In this document: positions 35,962 through 48,772 of the stretch, in pieces
How the letters are laid out: every line of letters starts with the position of its first letter
Numbering within the stretch: position 1 is the first letter of the stretch
Assembly: GCF_023343835.1 (NCBI RefSeq)
Contig: NC_064435.1
Location: 39,394,603-39,458,602 of the forward strand
DNA from: Lagopus muta
Taxonomy: Eukaryota > Chordata > Aves > Galliformes > Phasianidae
Length of the DNA: 64,000 nucleotides
Direction: 5' to 3'
The notes under the pieces: model-generated
Database searches by the model: none
The model's input: only the letters and a program-made list of their open reading frames with translations
What the model was told of the DNA's origin: nothing
Position numbers and translations under genes: made by a program

Positions 35962-36132
35962 TCTCCTAGACCTATTTAAGAGCTGGCTACCAGTGGGGAA
36001 GGATCTTGTTTGGAGATCCCTCCTTCTGGTGTTTTGTGGTGAGCCCAGCATAAGGGTAAGCCTTCCATTTATTCTCTCTTGTTATCATAGTCCACTTCAC
36101 CTAACTCTCTTGTTTATTTTGTGATTGTAACA

Positions 36133-38620
36133 TCTTGATATCCATTGATGGTACACTGAATTCTACTCTGAAATGGTTTCTTCACTTCTAGCATTAGTTA
36201 GTGCTTCCCACTTTTGACTTGGAGATACAGTGGAAAGCAGTAGTTACCAAATACACAGTTATCATTACATTACAAGTTCAGTTTAGATGGTCTTTCCAGT
36301 AGTGAGCAGCCCTTTACCTCCTTGCAACTACAACTCAAATTAGCCAAATGCATGAAATCATAAACAGATAACAATAATCAGTGGTCACTACGAAGTTTTC
36401 TGGCTGCACCTGGGGAGATGTATTTTAAGAAGAGTTTTGATCTCTTAGAGAAAGTTGAGTTGAGAAGAAATGAGATTAATCAGAGGCCTGGCAAAGGCCA
36501 TTGGAGAGGAGCAGTTGTAGGGAATCAGAATAGAGAAGATTGTGGCTAGATCTACTCACACAATTAACAATTTAGATACTCTTAAAAAAAAAAGGGAGAA
36601 AAATATAAAAATTTCATTAGAGACATTGTGGAAAGGATGCAGAGCAGTCTTGAAATTAAATCACAGATGAGATAAATGAATCCGGTTTTGCTAATACAGA
36701 GTGGAAAAGCATGGATGACTTCTTTAAAGTCCCTTCACTTTTGTATTTATGGTTCTCCCAAATGTTTGGAAAAAAATCTTGTTTTAAGATGTGTTAACTT
36801 TTTTTGTTATTTTGAGTCTGGAGTACATAGTTTTCTTTGACCCCCACCTCCATCCTCCTACCAGAACTATCACTGAGCAGTATGTAGCTTGATGTTTTTA
36901 ATAAATACAGTCAGCTCTCCCTCTAGTGGCTTCACCTAGTTGGGATTTAATTAGAAAGGAAAAGCCTGAAGCCCAATATCCACACAGGGAATCAAAGGAC
37001 AGTTGTATTGCAACGCAATATGATCTTTAGGATTTTCAACCAAAATTATATATATATTTTTTAAACCACTGCTGTGATCACAATTAGAGGCCCATCTGTG
37101 ATTTCTGGTTAGAACTGGCAGCGGAGAGTGACTGCTTTATGCTGCAGGCTTCTTAAACTTAAATTCGCTTTAGCTCTGGTAACAACAGATAACATCTCAC
37201 GTTTCTGTCCCAGTCTTTTTAATTTTAGGTGAGCAATATTTATAATCCTGAAATAAATTTGTATAAAATAGGCAAACTTTTTTCAAGAAGAAGCAGACTT
37301 TCTCTTAAAAGACTACCAGAAAAAGGAGTTTTATCAGATATGGGAACTTACAGTTGGTCTCCAGATCCTGAAAATTAACTGAGAGGAAATATTCAACTAT
37401 CACTTGGGGTCTTTTATATTCCATTCTTCATCTTTCTCACCTACTCTATTCCATGGATTGTAAGAGCAAGAAGGAAGAGCAAGAAATATTTTATTAAAAA
37501 AAAAAAAAAATTAAAGAGCTCATACAAAATTTTTACTGAGTTTCTGAGAGAATTTGATATTTTCAACCTTTATAGGGTTATTATTAAAATGCAAAAATAT
37601 ACAATTTCTAAAGTGATATAATGGGAAAATAGGCCACATGTGGTCTGATTGACTTTTTTATGATGACTGTTAAAAATCCTTAGTAAATAATACTTAGAAG
37701 ATGATACAGAAATATCTGTTTTATTAACTCAGATTTCTCTTTTATAGAGAAAACTTGCTTGTGATTAAAGTAGTTGAAAACTAGAAATGAAATTGCAAGT
37801 GAGTACTGAATGAGAGAAGAATTAAAATGTTACTTTCTTGTGACTGATAACATTAGTCACACAGGCTATAAATTACTGATGATTAATGAGCACCTGCTTC
37901 AAATGTAATACAACAGAACTTTATGAACACTTGAGAAATCTCCTATTGGAAATGTAGAAACATCTTTCTTCATTCTCCAAGTGTTCTTTAGCACATTTTA
38001 AATATTTTATTTCCCAGAGACTCCTAACCACTCCACAATTATATAGTATCACTCAGTAATTACAGTGAAATATGTTTAACAAATGAGGCTAAAGTAACAC
38101 TGTCCATACCTTTGCTGATGTACTGATCTACTGTATCAGTAGATGGTAGTTTGATATGTGTTTCTTATAATGTGTTTGAGTTATAAATTCATCAGACTGC
38201 TACACATTCAAGGCAAACTTTGGGCCTATTGCCAAAAATGCAGAGATTCAGTACTATTTCAGGATCTTATGTACTCATACCTGGGGAAAAACATGACAGA
38301 ATTGTTTTGTTTATATTTTGTTGTGGTTGTCTGTGATTTCATCACGCTTTCCAATTTTTCATGTTTTGCTTAAAAATGTGTTTTCAGCAATAGCAAAAAA
38401 ACCTTTTATCAATTTCTATACTTCATGATTGCATGAAGAAATCTTCAATCATGGCCTAACAGTTCAAAAGTTGAACAGCAGAAAAGCTTATTTCTTCCTT
38501 TGTTCCTCGACTGTGTGGTTCAGAAGGAGGTGGGAATCTTGCTAACCTTGGTTGTCTAAAACTCATGTGTCTAGGCTGTATACCTTGTCTGTATGTGCTG
38601 TATTATTATTTTTATTAATG
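36133..38620. other. Unique DNA, no gene recognised
   Basis: No gene or interspersed repeat recognised. It holds a CTCF-like motif (36915-36929), an A-tract near 37496-37510 and a short hairpin ATCTACTG-TAT-CAGTAGAT at 38126-38144. Confidence 0.6.
36915..36929 (-). promoter_or_regulatory. Candidate CTCF-binding motif
   Basis: The plus strand contains CCCTCTAGTGG (36919-36929), the reverse complement of the CTCF core. By eye about 12 of 15 positions fit the vertebrate consensus. A single motif in 64 kb may be chance, so occupancy is not implied. Confidence 0.3.
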
Positions 38621-38783
38621 AATCACAGAATCATCAAGGTTGGAAAAGACCTCCAAGGTCATCCAAGTCTAACCATCCACCTATTTCCAATAGTTCCCAC
38701 TAAACCATGTCCCTCAGTACAACATCTAAGTGTTTCTTGAACTCTTCCAGTGTCAGTGACTTCACCACCTCCCTGGGCAGCCA
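38621..38783 (-). mobile_element. CR1 LINE 3' UTR fragment, antisense
   Basis: The plus strand reads ATGAATCACAGAATCATCAA and then GGTTGGAAAAGACCTCCAAG, the reversed 3' terminus of a CR1-F-like element. It continues through ACCACCTCCCTGGGCAGCC (38764-38782), where it is cut off. It is only about 163 bp but well conserved. Confidence 0.93.
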
Positions 38784-41700
38784 TAGGATATAAAGTGTTT
38801 ATCTCCAGAAAATAAAATGTATGTTATGATGAATATGGCCAATGAATATGATGAATAACCACAGAAATCTAGTCTGAATGTATAATTCTATAATTCTACC
38901 AACACCAGTTACTGGATTTAGAGTCATCAGCAGGACATAGCTGGAAGTCCCTGTGACATTGCTTGGGTTTTTATTGAATGTGAGGAAGATTTAGGTGACT
39001 AATAGTAATGGAGGATGGTTTAGTCTGCTGTACCCCTTTGAGGCTGTTCATATGGACTTTGTTTAGCTCACAGAGAGCACTCTTAGATGCAGTGGAGAGC
39101 ACATTGAGCAGTGCACTTCTGCCATAGGCCAGACTGAGGGATTAACCACAAGATGCTCTTTCTAGCTTGTATAATAATAGTTTGTGCAATCCAGGTTAAA
39201 GTAGAAATGCATATACAAGCACTTACTTGCAATAACTGTAAGAGACAGCATAGTTTCAAATGTCCGTAACTTCAAAGTATTGTACAGACAAATAAGTAGA
39301 AAGAAACCTCTGTTTGTAGCAAATATGTTCCCTTTTTCTCTGCATCTGCCTCCTTCTCCTAATCTGTCTTTTGGTCTAGTGCTGTTCTCAGTCTCTGTGT
39401 TTCTCCTTTGTCTTGGAGGGTATCTTAGTTTTTATAACGAGCCCTCCTTTATAGCCTTATAGGGAGTGTTCCTGCTGCTTCCTGCTGCTTGCTTGGGAGG
39501 TATGCGCTTGCTCTTAAGCTAAGAATTATCTCATGACTTTCCTGGCTAGTAACCATGACTTTGCTTCTCTCTCTTTATTAGATGACTAATTGGATTCCTG
39601 CACTGAAGAGTGCATCTTTCATTGGCCCTTATATAATGTATCAATAGGTACCTTAAAAATATCCGTGACAGAAATAGCTGGCTTATATCTTGAAGTTCCC
39701 TGCTCTTTTCTGGTTACATATATTGTAGCATAAAACCAGGAAGAAACTACTCTGCCATTTTGACTTTACCAATAGGTTGTACTGTGGTTTGCAACCCTGT
39801 TTTTAATTTTTGGTTTTATTTTTATTTTTAGCAAGTAAAACATTGATAGTTAACAAAAAAAGCTTTAACTAAAGACTTTCCATGCCTATTTCATTACCTT
39901 CTTATGTGTAAAAGTTAAGCATGTGAAGAAGCTATACAGAAATAAAACATCTGCGTACTTTAGAGATCAAGGAAATGACTAAAAATAATAATAATAATAA
40001 AAAAAATGAACTGACATGAGAGTAAAACAAAATGATTTTTTTTCCCACTAATAAGAATAGAAATGTGTAGTATTAAAGTATTAAATATGTTATATTAAAA
40101 ATTCATTGTCATTAAATGTACAGATAAAAAGTCCATAGTAGACAGTTGCAAGATGTCTGATTACCCTTAAATGGGAGCCGGATATGCAAAACTGGTGGAA
40201 GAGTGAGCTCTTGGCTTTTGCATACAGTCAAAAGACATTTTAATGAAAAAGAACATTGTTTACACAGAATGAACTACCTTTGGAAGGAAGAAGTAAACTT
40301 GTAAACTGCATTTTACTTCTTGCTAATACACTTCCTACAGAATTCAGCTGTAAAACATTACTAACTCCAGATTTACTACTTTCAGATCTGAGATTGTAAC
40401 TTCAAAGAGCTTTTCTGAAACCTTTTTTAGAGAAATTGAATTCAGAAGAAAGTAATCACTACGTGCCATTGCAGAGCATATAGAAACAAAATCTCAGAAG
40501 TGCAGGAAATTCGTGGGGGGAAAAATATTGAGCTGATGTTGGCATTATGTATTTTTTTGTGAGAATCCCGATGGATAATTTTGATTCTGATAAATACTTT
40601 TAGTAACCCTAAGGAATAAACCATTGTCTCTATGGAAAAATCGGTTTCTGTTAAAAATTCCCAGCAGCAGAAAACCTGAACTTTATTGTCAGCTCAATAT
40701 TACAATACACTCCTGTTCTTACTTCACAATGTGTCTTAATGGTCTACACTAGATATGGCTGTGACTATCAAAAAATAACATTAGACAAGAAACATTTTAG
40801 AGTTTTTGTTTCATTTTTCTTTAAAAAATACGAATGTGAAATATTATTTTCACCTATCTCACAGTTTTAATATTAATTGTAAATTGTATTCAAGTATAAA
40901 AAAAATGTGAAGGAACTCATGACAGAATATATTTATATCTGCTATAAGCCAAATTTTAAAAATCTCGTCTATATTTTTGCAGCTACAAACAAATATTGGA
41001 TTTTTTTTTTTCCCTTGAGATAGTTAACTTTAAACTCAGTTATCATGAATTCTTTTCACCCAAACTGTTTCTGATATCAGTGGAAATATTTCTAGATTGA
41101 TTTGAAAGAGACAGGCTGCTTAGAACAGGTTCGATCTAGCATTTCAACTGTGTGTATACATACACATGTTGAAATGCAGTTTCCAACAATAGCACATTAC
41201 ACTAATTTCCCAGCCAGGGAAATATTAGTTAGAAGAGTATGGTGAAGGTCTGCTAGCAGTTAATGGAAATGTTGATGATTGCTTTATTCAGAGAGAGCTG
41301 CTTGTGTGTAATGTCTGTTTTAGTTTCTCCTTTTTAGTTATTACTAAGCTTCTCCATATAAAGAGTGTATTCATTGTGCTTCCTGTGGTGCTTCTGCTTG
41401 TAGCAATATTTTGATTTATTACCATGAATGCGCTTAGATCACATACACACAATCATGATTGTATAATCATGATAACTGAATAACTCAATAACTGAACTAA
41501 AACAAGCAAAAACAAAACAACTTTCCAGATGGCATGTTTAAAATTTTGCTTAAATAGAGGCACCCAAATAATTTAAACTACTTAGGGCTACAATGGCCAA
41601 CCTTTTATTATATCTCAAAAGTAAGAAATTAGCAAAGTTGGTTGCACGACATACCTTTTTAAACTGCTGTTTAAAATCTTATTCTGGTTGACTTAACTTT

Positions 41701-42807
41701 TGAACCAGAGCTGTTTCTCACTACCTTAAATTTATGTTCTTGTTCTCTAAGTCTAGAGACTGGTTGCCAGGTAAATACTGTGGAAGCATATTTATGCTTG
41801 AAAGCAGGAAACTAAGGCAGCCAGGATGGAATTAAAGCACTATTGAGAAATTATTCAATATTTAGCAGATTCTTGTGTTCCAGTTCATTACCTTTGCTGT
41901 GCAAAAAGACTGGACCATGACTTGAGAGATTGGAAAGTAATATATTTTGATCTCTCTTCTGTATTTCTTGCTATAAATGCAGATGTTTGACTGGAGGAGC
42001 TTCCAAATTCTACAGATTTTTTTCTCAATTCATATTTTGTCCTACTCAGATGTACTCACCTTAGAGGACTCATCTGTATAATACTTATCTTGAAAGGCAC
42101 ACAGTATGGCCAAACATGTTGACAGGTCTGTATTGTCTGCTAGAAATGAGAGCAACGGTAGTCTTACAGGAATCCCCGAAGACACCCACAAAACAGACTG
42201 TTTAGAAGAGATTTAATCACCAGTTGAAAAGCTTTAAAATATGTATACTGCTTAATATTGTCCCAAAACTCAAGTTGTTAATCTGTCTTTGATGTGAGCT
42301 GACATGACAGCTTTGAGAATGAAAGAGAGGTTTATTTAATCTAAGTCAAAACTTAATGAAACTCCTGTGATTTGGTTGAAGTGAAGAGTCAATCTGTTCA
42401 GTTCCTACACCGTGTTCTTACAGAAACAATGGAAGTTCATGATGTACATACAGGAAAAAAATGTAATTCAGTGAAAGCAGATCTGTATTTACTTTTAAAT
42501 AACTCACTTTGCAGAATAAATTTAGATGTTACACATACAGTTATCCATTTCAATATTTCATTATACCAATCATACTACAACCTCTGAATACTACAGATAA
42601 CTTCTTTCTTCTCTGGTGCATACAAGCAAATGCCAGGATAAAGAAGGCGGTTATCCTTTAAATGAGCTAGTCCATTAAGGAGGATAGCACAGGGTTTATT
42701 AGACAGTTGTAACGTACTGAAACAGTGGTAAAACTCAAAGACCAAAAAAATCTGTGTTGTGTTTATTAATAACTCAGTATTATTTTTGCTCATCTAAGAG
42801 GACAGAT
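38784..42807. other. Unique AT-rich DNA, no gene recognised
   Basis: No gene or interspersed repeat recognised in 4 kb. It contains a tandem CCTGCTGCTT pair (about 39471-39490), an (AAT)n run (39984-40000), the hairpin at 41139-41177 and the perfect palindrome CAATCATGATTG at 41450-41461. Confidence 0.6.
41139..41177. other. Long imperfect hairpin
   Basis: The outer arms GCATTTCAAC (41139-41148) and GTTGAAATGC (41168-41177) are perfectly complementary. The inner part TGTGTGT pairs with ATACACA (one G:T), leaving one bulged T and a 4-base loop. The stem totals about 17 bp. It does not extend outward, so it is shorter than a usual microRNA precursor. Confidence 0.8.
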
Positions 42808-43032
42808 GTGATCCGGAGCATTGTCCAAGTGGAGGCTGGTGATGAGTGGTGATCTCCAGGGATCTGTCTTGGGGCCAGTGCTCCTTAAGATCTTTATCAA
42901 TGGCATAAATAGTGGGATCAAGTACACCCTCAGCAAGTTTGCAATTGACACTGAGCTGAGTGGCATGTGGCAGGGGGGGTTGTAGATTCATGATTCTTGA
43001 GGTCCCTTCCAATCCTGGCCATTCTGTGAAAA
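42808..43032 (+). mobile_element. CR1 LINE copy with large internal deletion
   Basis: The left part is ORF2 palm-domain sequence (TCTTGGGGCCAGTGCTCCTT at 42868, then CCCTCAGCAAGTTTGC at 42929). At about 42984 it jumps straight to the CR1 3' end (GATTCTTGAGGTCCCTTCCA, ending CATTCTGTGA). The C-terminal half of ORF2 and most of the 3' UTR are missing. The FADD site reads GCAATTGAC (Ala-Ile-Asp), so one aspartate is lost. Confidence 0.88.
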
Positions 43033-43046
43033 AGAAAAAAGAAAGC

Positions 43047-43468
43047 TGGGGCTGCTAGAGTGTGTGCAGAGGGGGGTCACAAAGATGATCAGAGAACCAG
43101 AGCATCTCTCCCATGTACAGAGGCTGAAGGATCTGGACTTGTTCAGTCTGGAGAAGTGAAGGCTCAGTGGAAACCTCATTGCAGACTTTCACTCCTTAAA
43201 GAGAACTTATAAACAAGATGGATACTGACTTTTTATATGGACTTTTTATATTGATAGGAGAGGGTGAATAGTTTTAGAAGGGAGATTTTGATTAGATGTA
43301 AGTAGAAACTGTGGATGTCCCATCCTTGGAGCTGTTCAAGGCCAGGTTGGATGGGACCCTGGGCAGTCTGATTTAGTCTGATCTCCTGCCTATGGTAGGA
43401 GAGTTGAAATCAGATGACCTATAAGGTCCCCTCCAACCCAAGCTCTTCTATGATTCTATGATTCCTGT
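43047..43468 (+). mobile_element. CR1 LINE 3' fragment, same orientation
   Basis: It starts in the ORF2 C-terminal region (AAGATGATCAGAGAACCAGA at 43082) and runs through TTCAGTCTGGAGAAGTGAAG and the VDVPSLELFK-like region to a complete 3' end, TCTATGATTCTATGATTCC (43450-43468). Indels break the reading frame. It lies only about 14 bp after the previous CR1, in the same direction. The two overlap in the 3' terminal part only, so they are separate insertions or the product of a rearrangement. Confidence 0.93.
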
Positions 43469-46400
43469 GTTAGAAAATATTCTAGGATAGTTTGTGCAGG
43501 TTATTATTTTAATATGAACTAACAGATTAATGTTACTTACCCTGAGGAATATTTCAGTTAGGAATGAGCATGATTCTTCATTTTTGTGGCTAAGGTGTGG
43601 GATAGAGAAGAGACATAGGTTTTAAGACTTTTGCATATGGATTTTGACATTGAAATAGAATCTAGTCATCAGTGTATTTGCAGATGATGGTGTTTCAAAC
43701 CTTCTCGGACTGAATGGGCAATTGAATACTGGTTTTACTTAAAGCTAAGCATGCTTTCAAGTAGTTTAGGTAAAAAGAACTTGTCATTGCAAAAAAACAT
43801 TGTTTCAAGAAATAAAGATGATGAATACAGGGAATTTTTCATAGGAGTGAGAAGTTGTTACTGGTAATTCCAGTTGTTTTATAAAGCAAGATTAGAGTTT
43901 GTATTCTGTGATCACTTCTTCCCAATTGCATACTAATTTCAAGGGGGATACGAAGGCCAGGAAATTAAATCTTAGTTTCTTAGGACAAGTTAGAATACAA
44001 AATACTTTAACTCTCCTCTACAGTCTACTCATCTACATCTCAGAAATCATCTCACATGTAGTTGTGCCAGTTTTCCTGCTGCATAGTTATTTTATACTAC
44101 CTGTAGTGTAAGATCACACAGTCAATCATAAATGACTTTATTAAACTTCAATTGTAGTTTCAACTTCTTTTACTATTGCAAGTCATTAAAGAGTGCATTG
44201 CCCTAAGTAGGCCTCAGTAAATAATAACTAAGTCTAGGGAGACAAACTTCTCTAAGATTAACCTTCATTTTTGCATAACTCCAAAATCATTTTAATTTCA
44301 ATAAAAAAACTTGCCTCTGACAAAAACTCTCAATTTTGTCCAGAATGAAAATATCTGGAAAATGGAAAACTTTAAATGGCATCTTTTTTCCTATTTCCTT
44401 TTTTTTTTTTTTTTTTCATTTCCCCTTACATAGCCATTTATTTACTTATTTGGGAATTTTTGTCCGAAAAGATACTATCTGTGACAAGGGAGGTTGTTCA
44501 GTTCCTTGTTTGTAAAGTTAGTAGCATCTGTATATGGAAGAAGTTGTAGGACCTACTAATAGTAGTTCTGCAATTAACTTGCAGTTGAAAACAACTGTCA
44601 AGCATTTGCAGAATGTAAGTATCTAATCAACAACCCAATATGCTGAAATAATTTGCAGACCCTGTATTACAATAGGAGCACAAGAATGTAACCTGGTGAA
44701 AACGTATTTCTAATGAAGCTGGTGTGTTTAAACTGCATACACCATACCTTGAATAGACATGATCCAAAGCGTTATTCCAGACCACATTCTCTTTGCGACT
44801 TCAGCCTGACATGCAGATTCTGCAAGCATTTGAATTCCACCTAGGGAGGCTGATGCTGTAAGTTGGGTTTTTTTGTTTTTTTTTTTAATCATAGGTGGCA
44901 CACCAGGGCTGCACAATTTGGTCAGAGGTTCTAAATATGTTCTGAGGAAAAGAACGTACCATGCCCTATGTAATAACACTCCATGGTGATTGTCTTGTGT
45001 CTAAGTTCCTCTTCCTTGTTAGTGTGGTAAAGAAATTGACTTTTAATTTCAGAAGTGCCAAATTCAACAGATACGGGCTGTAATCACTCGTTATTAATTT
45101 ACTGAACTTTTTGCATATTATCACTAGATATAGGCCATTATTAAAAATATAGATTGAATTTCATCACTGTGACTTAGTTATGTTAAGCTTCAAATTTTAA
45201 TGACCTGCTGTTTAAATGAATGCAGCCTGCACTGTTGTGGTTACACTTGTATATCGTTATGTCACTGGTTTGTATGTATGTGAGTGCTAGGGTGACAGAA
45301 ACAAATGGGAGGAAACATTACAGAAAATGAGTTTCCTATGGTAGAAGAAATGATTTGGAACTGTGCCAGCTATGCTTTGACAGCAGTAACAGTCATGCTG
45401 ATAAATTCAGAATCTCCCAAGTCCCACGCTACCATGCAGAAAATGAAATTAGCAATAAGACCATTTGTAACGTAAAAATGGTGGTGTCAGCTGTCAACTC
45501 AGGGAACAGTAGTTGAATCTTCATTAACACTGTATTGAGAAGAGCAGAAAGATGCCACACAGAACAGTCCATTTGATAAGTAGAAGAAGTTTAAATGCAC
45601 AGCAGATAAATTGCTATCACGTGATTTGGTGTGCTTTTAGTGTCCTTAAGCAGAATATAGAAAGTCACTGTTCAGTACATGAAATGTTACGGTCCTGATT
45701 TATTCACTGAGAGAAATGTGCAATTTCCTTAATTCTAAAAATAAACATTTATCAAGTCAGAATAATACAAGTTGTTGGGTGCATCTGTTGGGAAGACTTT
45801 AGCTTAATTCTGCTTTAAAACAAAGAAAATACAAAGCTTTTTATTTGTTTTTTATTTTTAACTAATGTTTCCAAATTATGTATTTTCCTGATTAATTTTC
45901 TATCAGACAATTTTATTTTTTCTGAATGTCTTTTTTTTTTGTCACTTCTGATGAATGTCTAGTATATAGTTTCTGTCTGATCAGTAAATAAAGCATCTCT
46001 ATTCATATGGTTCTTGTTTCCTTTACAAATTACTTTTTTTTCCTTCTTTTCTATGGAAGTTATTCGTAAGGATTTTTTAAACATCTAAAGAAATCTTTTA
46101 GGAAAAAAAAAAAATTAAGCTTGTTACTGTATGGAGTTCCTCAAAAGATTAACTTAACCTGTATACAATTGATATAGACATATATTTTTAACGACAGGTA
46201 GACTTCATACTGGCTCTACATTTGACTCTTCTGTTTTAAGTTCTTCCAGTCACAGAGATTCTTAAATTGAAAGAAATAATTTCTATACAAGAGTAGAATA
46301 AATTAAAACTTGATTCTTAAAATCACATTATAATATACTTGTCGTTTTTATTTCTGTATCTCAACACCAAACCAGGATCTTCAGATTATATTATTTGCAA

Positions 46401-48467
46401 ACAAAATTAAGGAATTCTATGTGATATTTTACAAAGCGAAAACATTCAGTGAAAACAGATTTACAGACATTATATTTGAACAGAAAATATGCATTTCTAC
46501 AGTGTTTCCATAAGGAGCATGAATAAACATGCCATAAATTAGAAGAGCAAGAAGGGCCATGAGCTCCACTGACTCAGCAGATAAGCAAAAATCTTCAGCA
46601 CAAACGTGGTGGAAAGTTGTGCTTTCTTTACCATGTTGAATCTATTTTGTGCTGATGAAGTTGAATTGAGATATGGAGCAAAGTAATAGGAGGAGTATCT
46701 GTTATTTTACTGTCTGATATTATCTGAATTGTAGCTCCTCCTGAAGTAGGAGATAATGCAACTGTAAGGAGAAGGCAAAGCTGTTCTGACTATTTTACAG
46801 TCTCTCGGGGCACAGAGTTTTTGTTCCTTTCTGTCTGGAGAGCTGAGATAATAACCTCTCCATTTCAAGCTAGCAATGGAAACCCCATTGGTTTCCCCCA
46901 TTGGAGGAAGATTGGGCACCATATCTGAGAAGGTGAAATCCAACAGCATGTTTATAAAAGGAAGAATTGTACAAGTAATTCTCCATCTAAGTGTTAGAAT
47001 AGGTCTGGTCAGAGAGCAAGTTCATTTCAGTACTGTTATCAGATAGGGAAGCAATGGGATGAATCCCTTCTCTGTCCTTGTAAAGCATGAATAGTTAAAG
47101 ACTATGAAGAGGGTTGTGTGTTAATTTTAGGCACATGAAATAAAATATTTTATCCCCTCTAGTAAATCTTGTTTTTAACTTAATATTTTTTAATGGACTA
47201 AATTGATTTTTTTTATGTCTAATTAATTTATCTAATTAGTCTTTTGGAGGGTTAGGTAAATGAAATTGAAGAATCAGAATATCTTGTCATTTATTTGACC
47301 TTTATAGTAAGTACATGGAGTACTGCCAGCTCTCCTCAAAAAAATGAAACTCTGCACCTATAAGAAAAACTTATATGAAGTTAATGTTTCTAAGATGCCC
47401 TGTGTTGTTTCAGTTAGGATATGTAGTAATGCACAGTTGTTTCCCTCTGTGGTGTGATTCCAGTTGTGTCATTCTGGGCTGATATTTTGAAATCAGTGAA
47501 GATAAATTGAGGAGTTTGTGTCTAAATCCTTTCCATTATCAGTAGTTCTATTTTCTGTGCTTTGCTGAGAAATATCCCATCAGCAAGGAAGATGATGTAT
47601 GCCAATGCATTTCTCTTGATTTCTTCTCTCTCCAGCACAACTACCTGGCACTTCCTGAATCTGAACTCTGACACCTCGATTCCTAGGCAAAATCTGAGAC
47701 TTTTAATAAATGCAGAAGAAATAGTACTTGTTCTTTTATCATGGAGCATGTTTTATAAAGTCCATGCAGTTTGCTGAAACTTTATTTTTAAGAGGCAGGA
47801 AAGAATGGTCAAATTGTGTTTTGCACTTGTGAAAAATGCCTTATTTTTGGGACATCTGAGAAGCAGTTCTGAAGTAGTCCCAGGAGGCAAGAGACTCTAA
47901 ACCACAGATTTGAGGTTTCATTTTGTGTAGCTGAATATAGGTAGTGAGGGTAAGAATCCAATCTGCTGCTGACAAAGGCCACTTCCTTCCAGAATAGCAT
48001 TTCACTTCCTTCTCTATCCAATTCCCACAAAAACTTAGACATTTCAGAAGGTGTCAGTTGCTTTCTGAGAAATGTTCTAGTTCTCTGCAACAAAAACTCA
48101 CCATAAGCATCAGATGAGATCAGAAATAATAAAGACTGTTTATCTCATGGTTTCAAAACATAGGCTCTTCATAAGCAAATGTGAGTGTTATTTTAATGAT
48201 ATTTGAATGTATAAGATTAATGTTCATCAGAAAATCTGCTTTTGAATTCAAAGTTTACTTAATAATTTCAGGTTGCATTCATCTTCACATACATATAAAC
48301 CTGAGTTGTGCAGTATTGTAGTAATGATTTACTGTACTGTAATTTGTAAAAATGTCAGTATGAGTACAGGTTGCCAGCTATACCAAAAAAGTTGTGTCTA
48401 ATTTAATTTTGATAGATGCATAATATCTAGAAAAAACACCTGGGTTTAAAAGTTAGTCTCCCTCATG
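43469..48467. other. Unique DNA, no gene recognised
   Basis: 5 kb without a recognisable gene or interspersed repeat. T-tracts lie near 44400-44417 and 44878-44887. Several 70-94-codon frames (for example 47809-48093, minus) have no recognised motif. Confidence 0.6.
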
Positions 48468-48772
48468 TAGGTTATAGTGAGGTGGGGTTGGACTCTTCTC
48501 CTGGGTAACAGAAATAGGGTAAGAGGTTATGGCTCAAGTTGTGCCAGGGAAAAGCCATGTTGTATATTTGGAAAAATGTCTTCTCAGAAAGAGTGGTGAA
48601 GTATTGGAACAGGCTGCCCAAAGGAGTGTCAGAGTCACTACCCCTGGATATGTTCAAGAAAAGTGTAAATGTGGCACTTAGGGAGATGATTTAGTGGACA
48701 TAGCGGGGATGGGCTGACGGTTGGCCTAGATGATCTTAGAGGTCTTTTCCAATCTTAATGATTCTATGATTA
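48468..48772 (+). mobile_element. CR1 LINE 3' fragment
   Basis: A sense-orientation copy of the ORF2 end and 3' UTR. GGCTCAAGTTGTGCCAGGGA (48532-48551), TATTGGAACAGGCTGCCCAA (48602-48621) and CTAGATGATCTTAGAGGTCT (48726-48745) are recognisable. It ends GATTCTATGATTATT with fewer than two octamers. The frame is broken. Confidence 0.94.

Larger units (their letters stand above)
35832..36132 (+). mobile_element. LTR-like element copy C (solo LTR?)
   Basis: Shared landmarks with copies A and B in order are a TGTATGGG start, GTCACGGCCTG (35850-35860), GATCACCTGAGG, AGCACAGGTG, GGGGTGGAGCCAGGCTCC, CTATTTAAGAGCTGGC (TATA-like box near 35973-35980), TTTGGAGATCCCTCCTTCTG, and a T-rich 3' part ending GATTGTAACA. 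Two perfect inverted repeats (35905-35933 and 35943-35961) stand upstream of the TATA-like box. There is no convincing target-site duplication and no coding interior. It is more GC-rich than the flanks. The 70-codon frame at 35912-36124 lies inside it and is not considered a gene. Confidence 0.55.

Noticed and set aside
35912..36124. 70-codon plus-strand frame
   Set aside because: It lies inside the LTR-like copy C and starts within the hairpin. No such frame was noticed in the other two copies.
41129..41140. GGTTCGATCTAG, resembling a tRNA B-box
   Set aside because: No matching A-box, no T-arm pairing and no cloverleaf can be drawn around it.
43676..43700. TTTGCAGATGATGGTGTT, reading Phe-Ala-Asp-Asp like a reverse-transcriptase motif
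   Set aside because: No other LINE sequence flanks it in the same frame. Four residues are not evidence.
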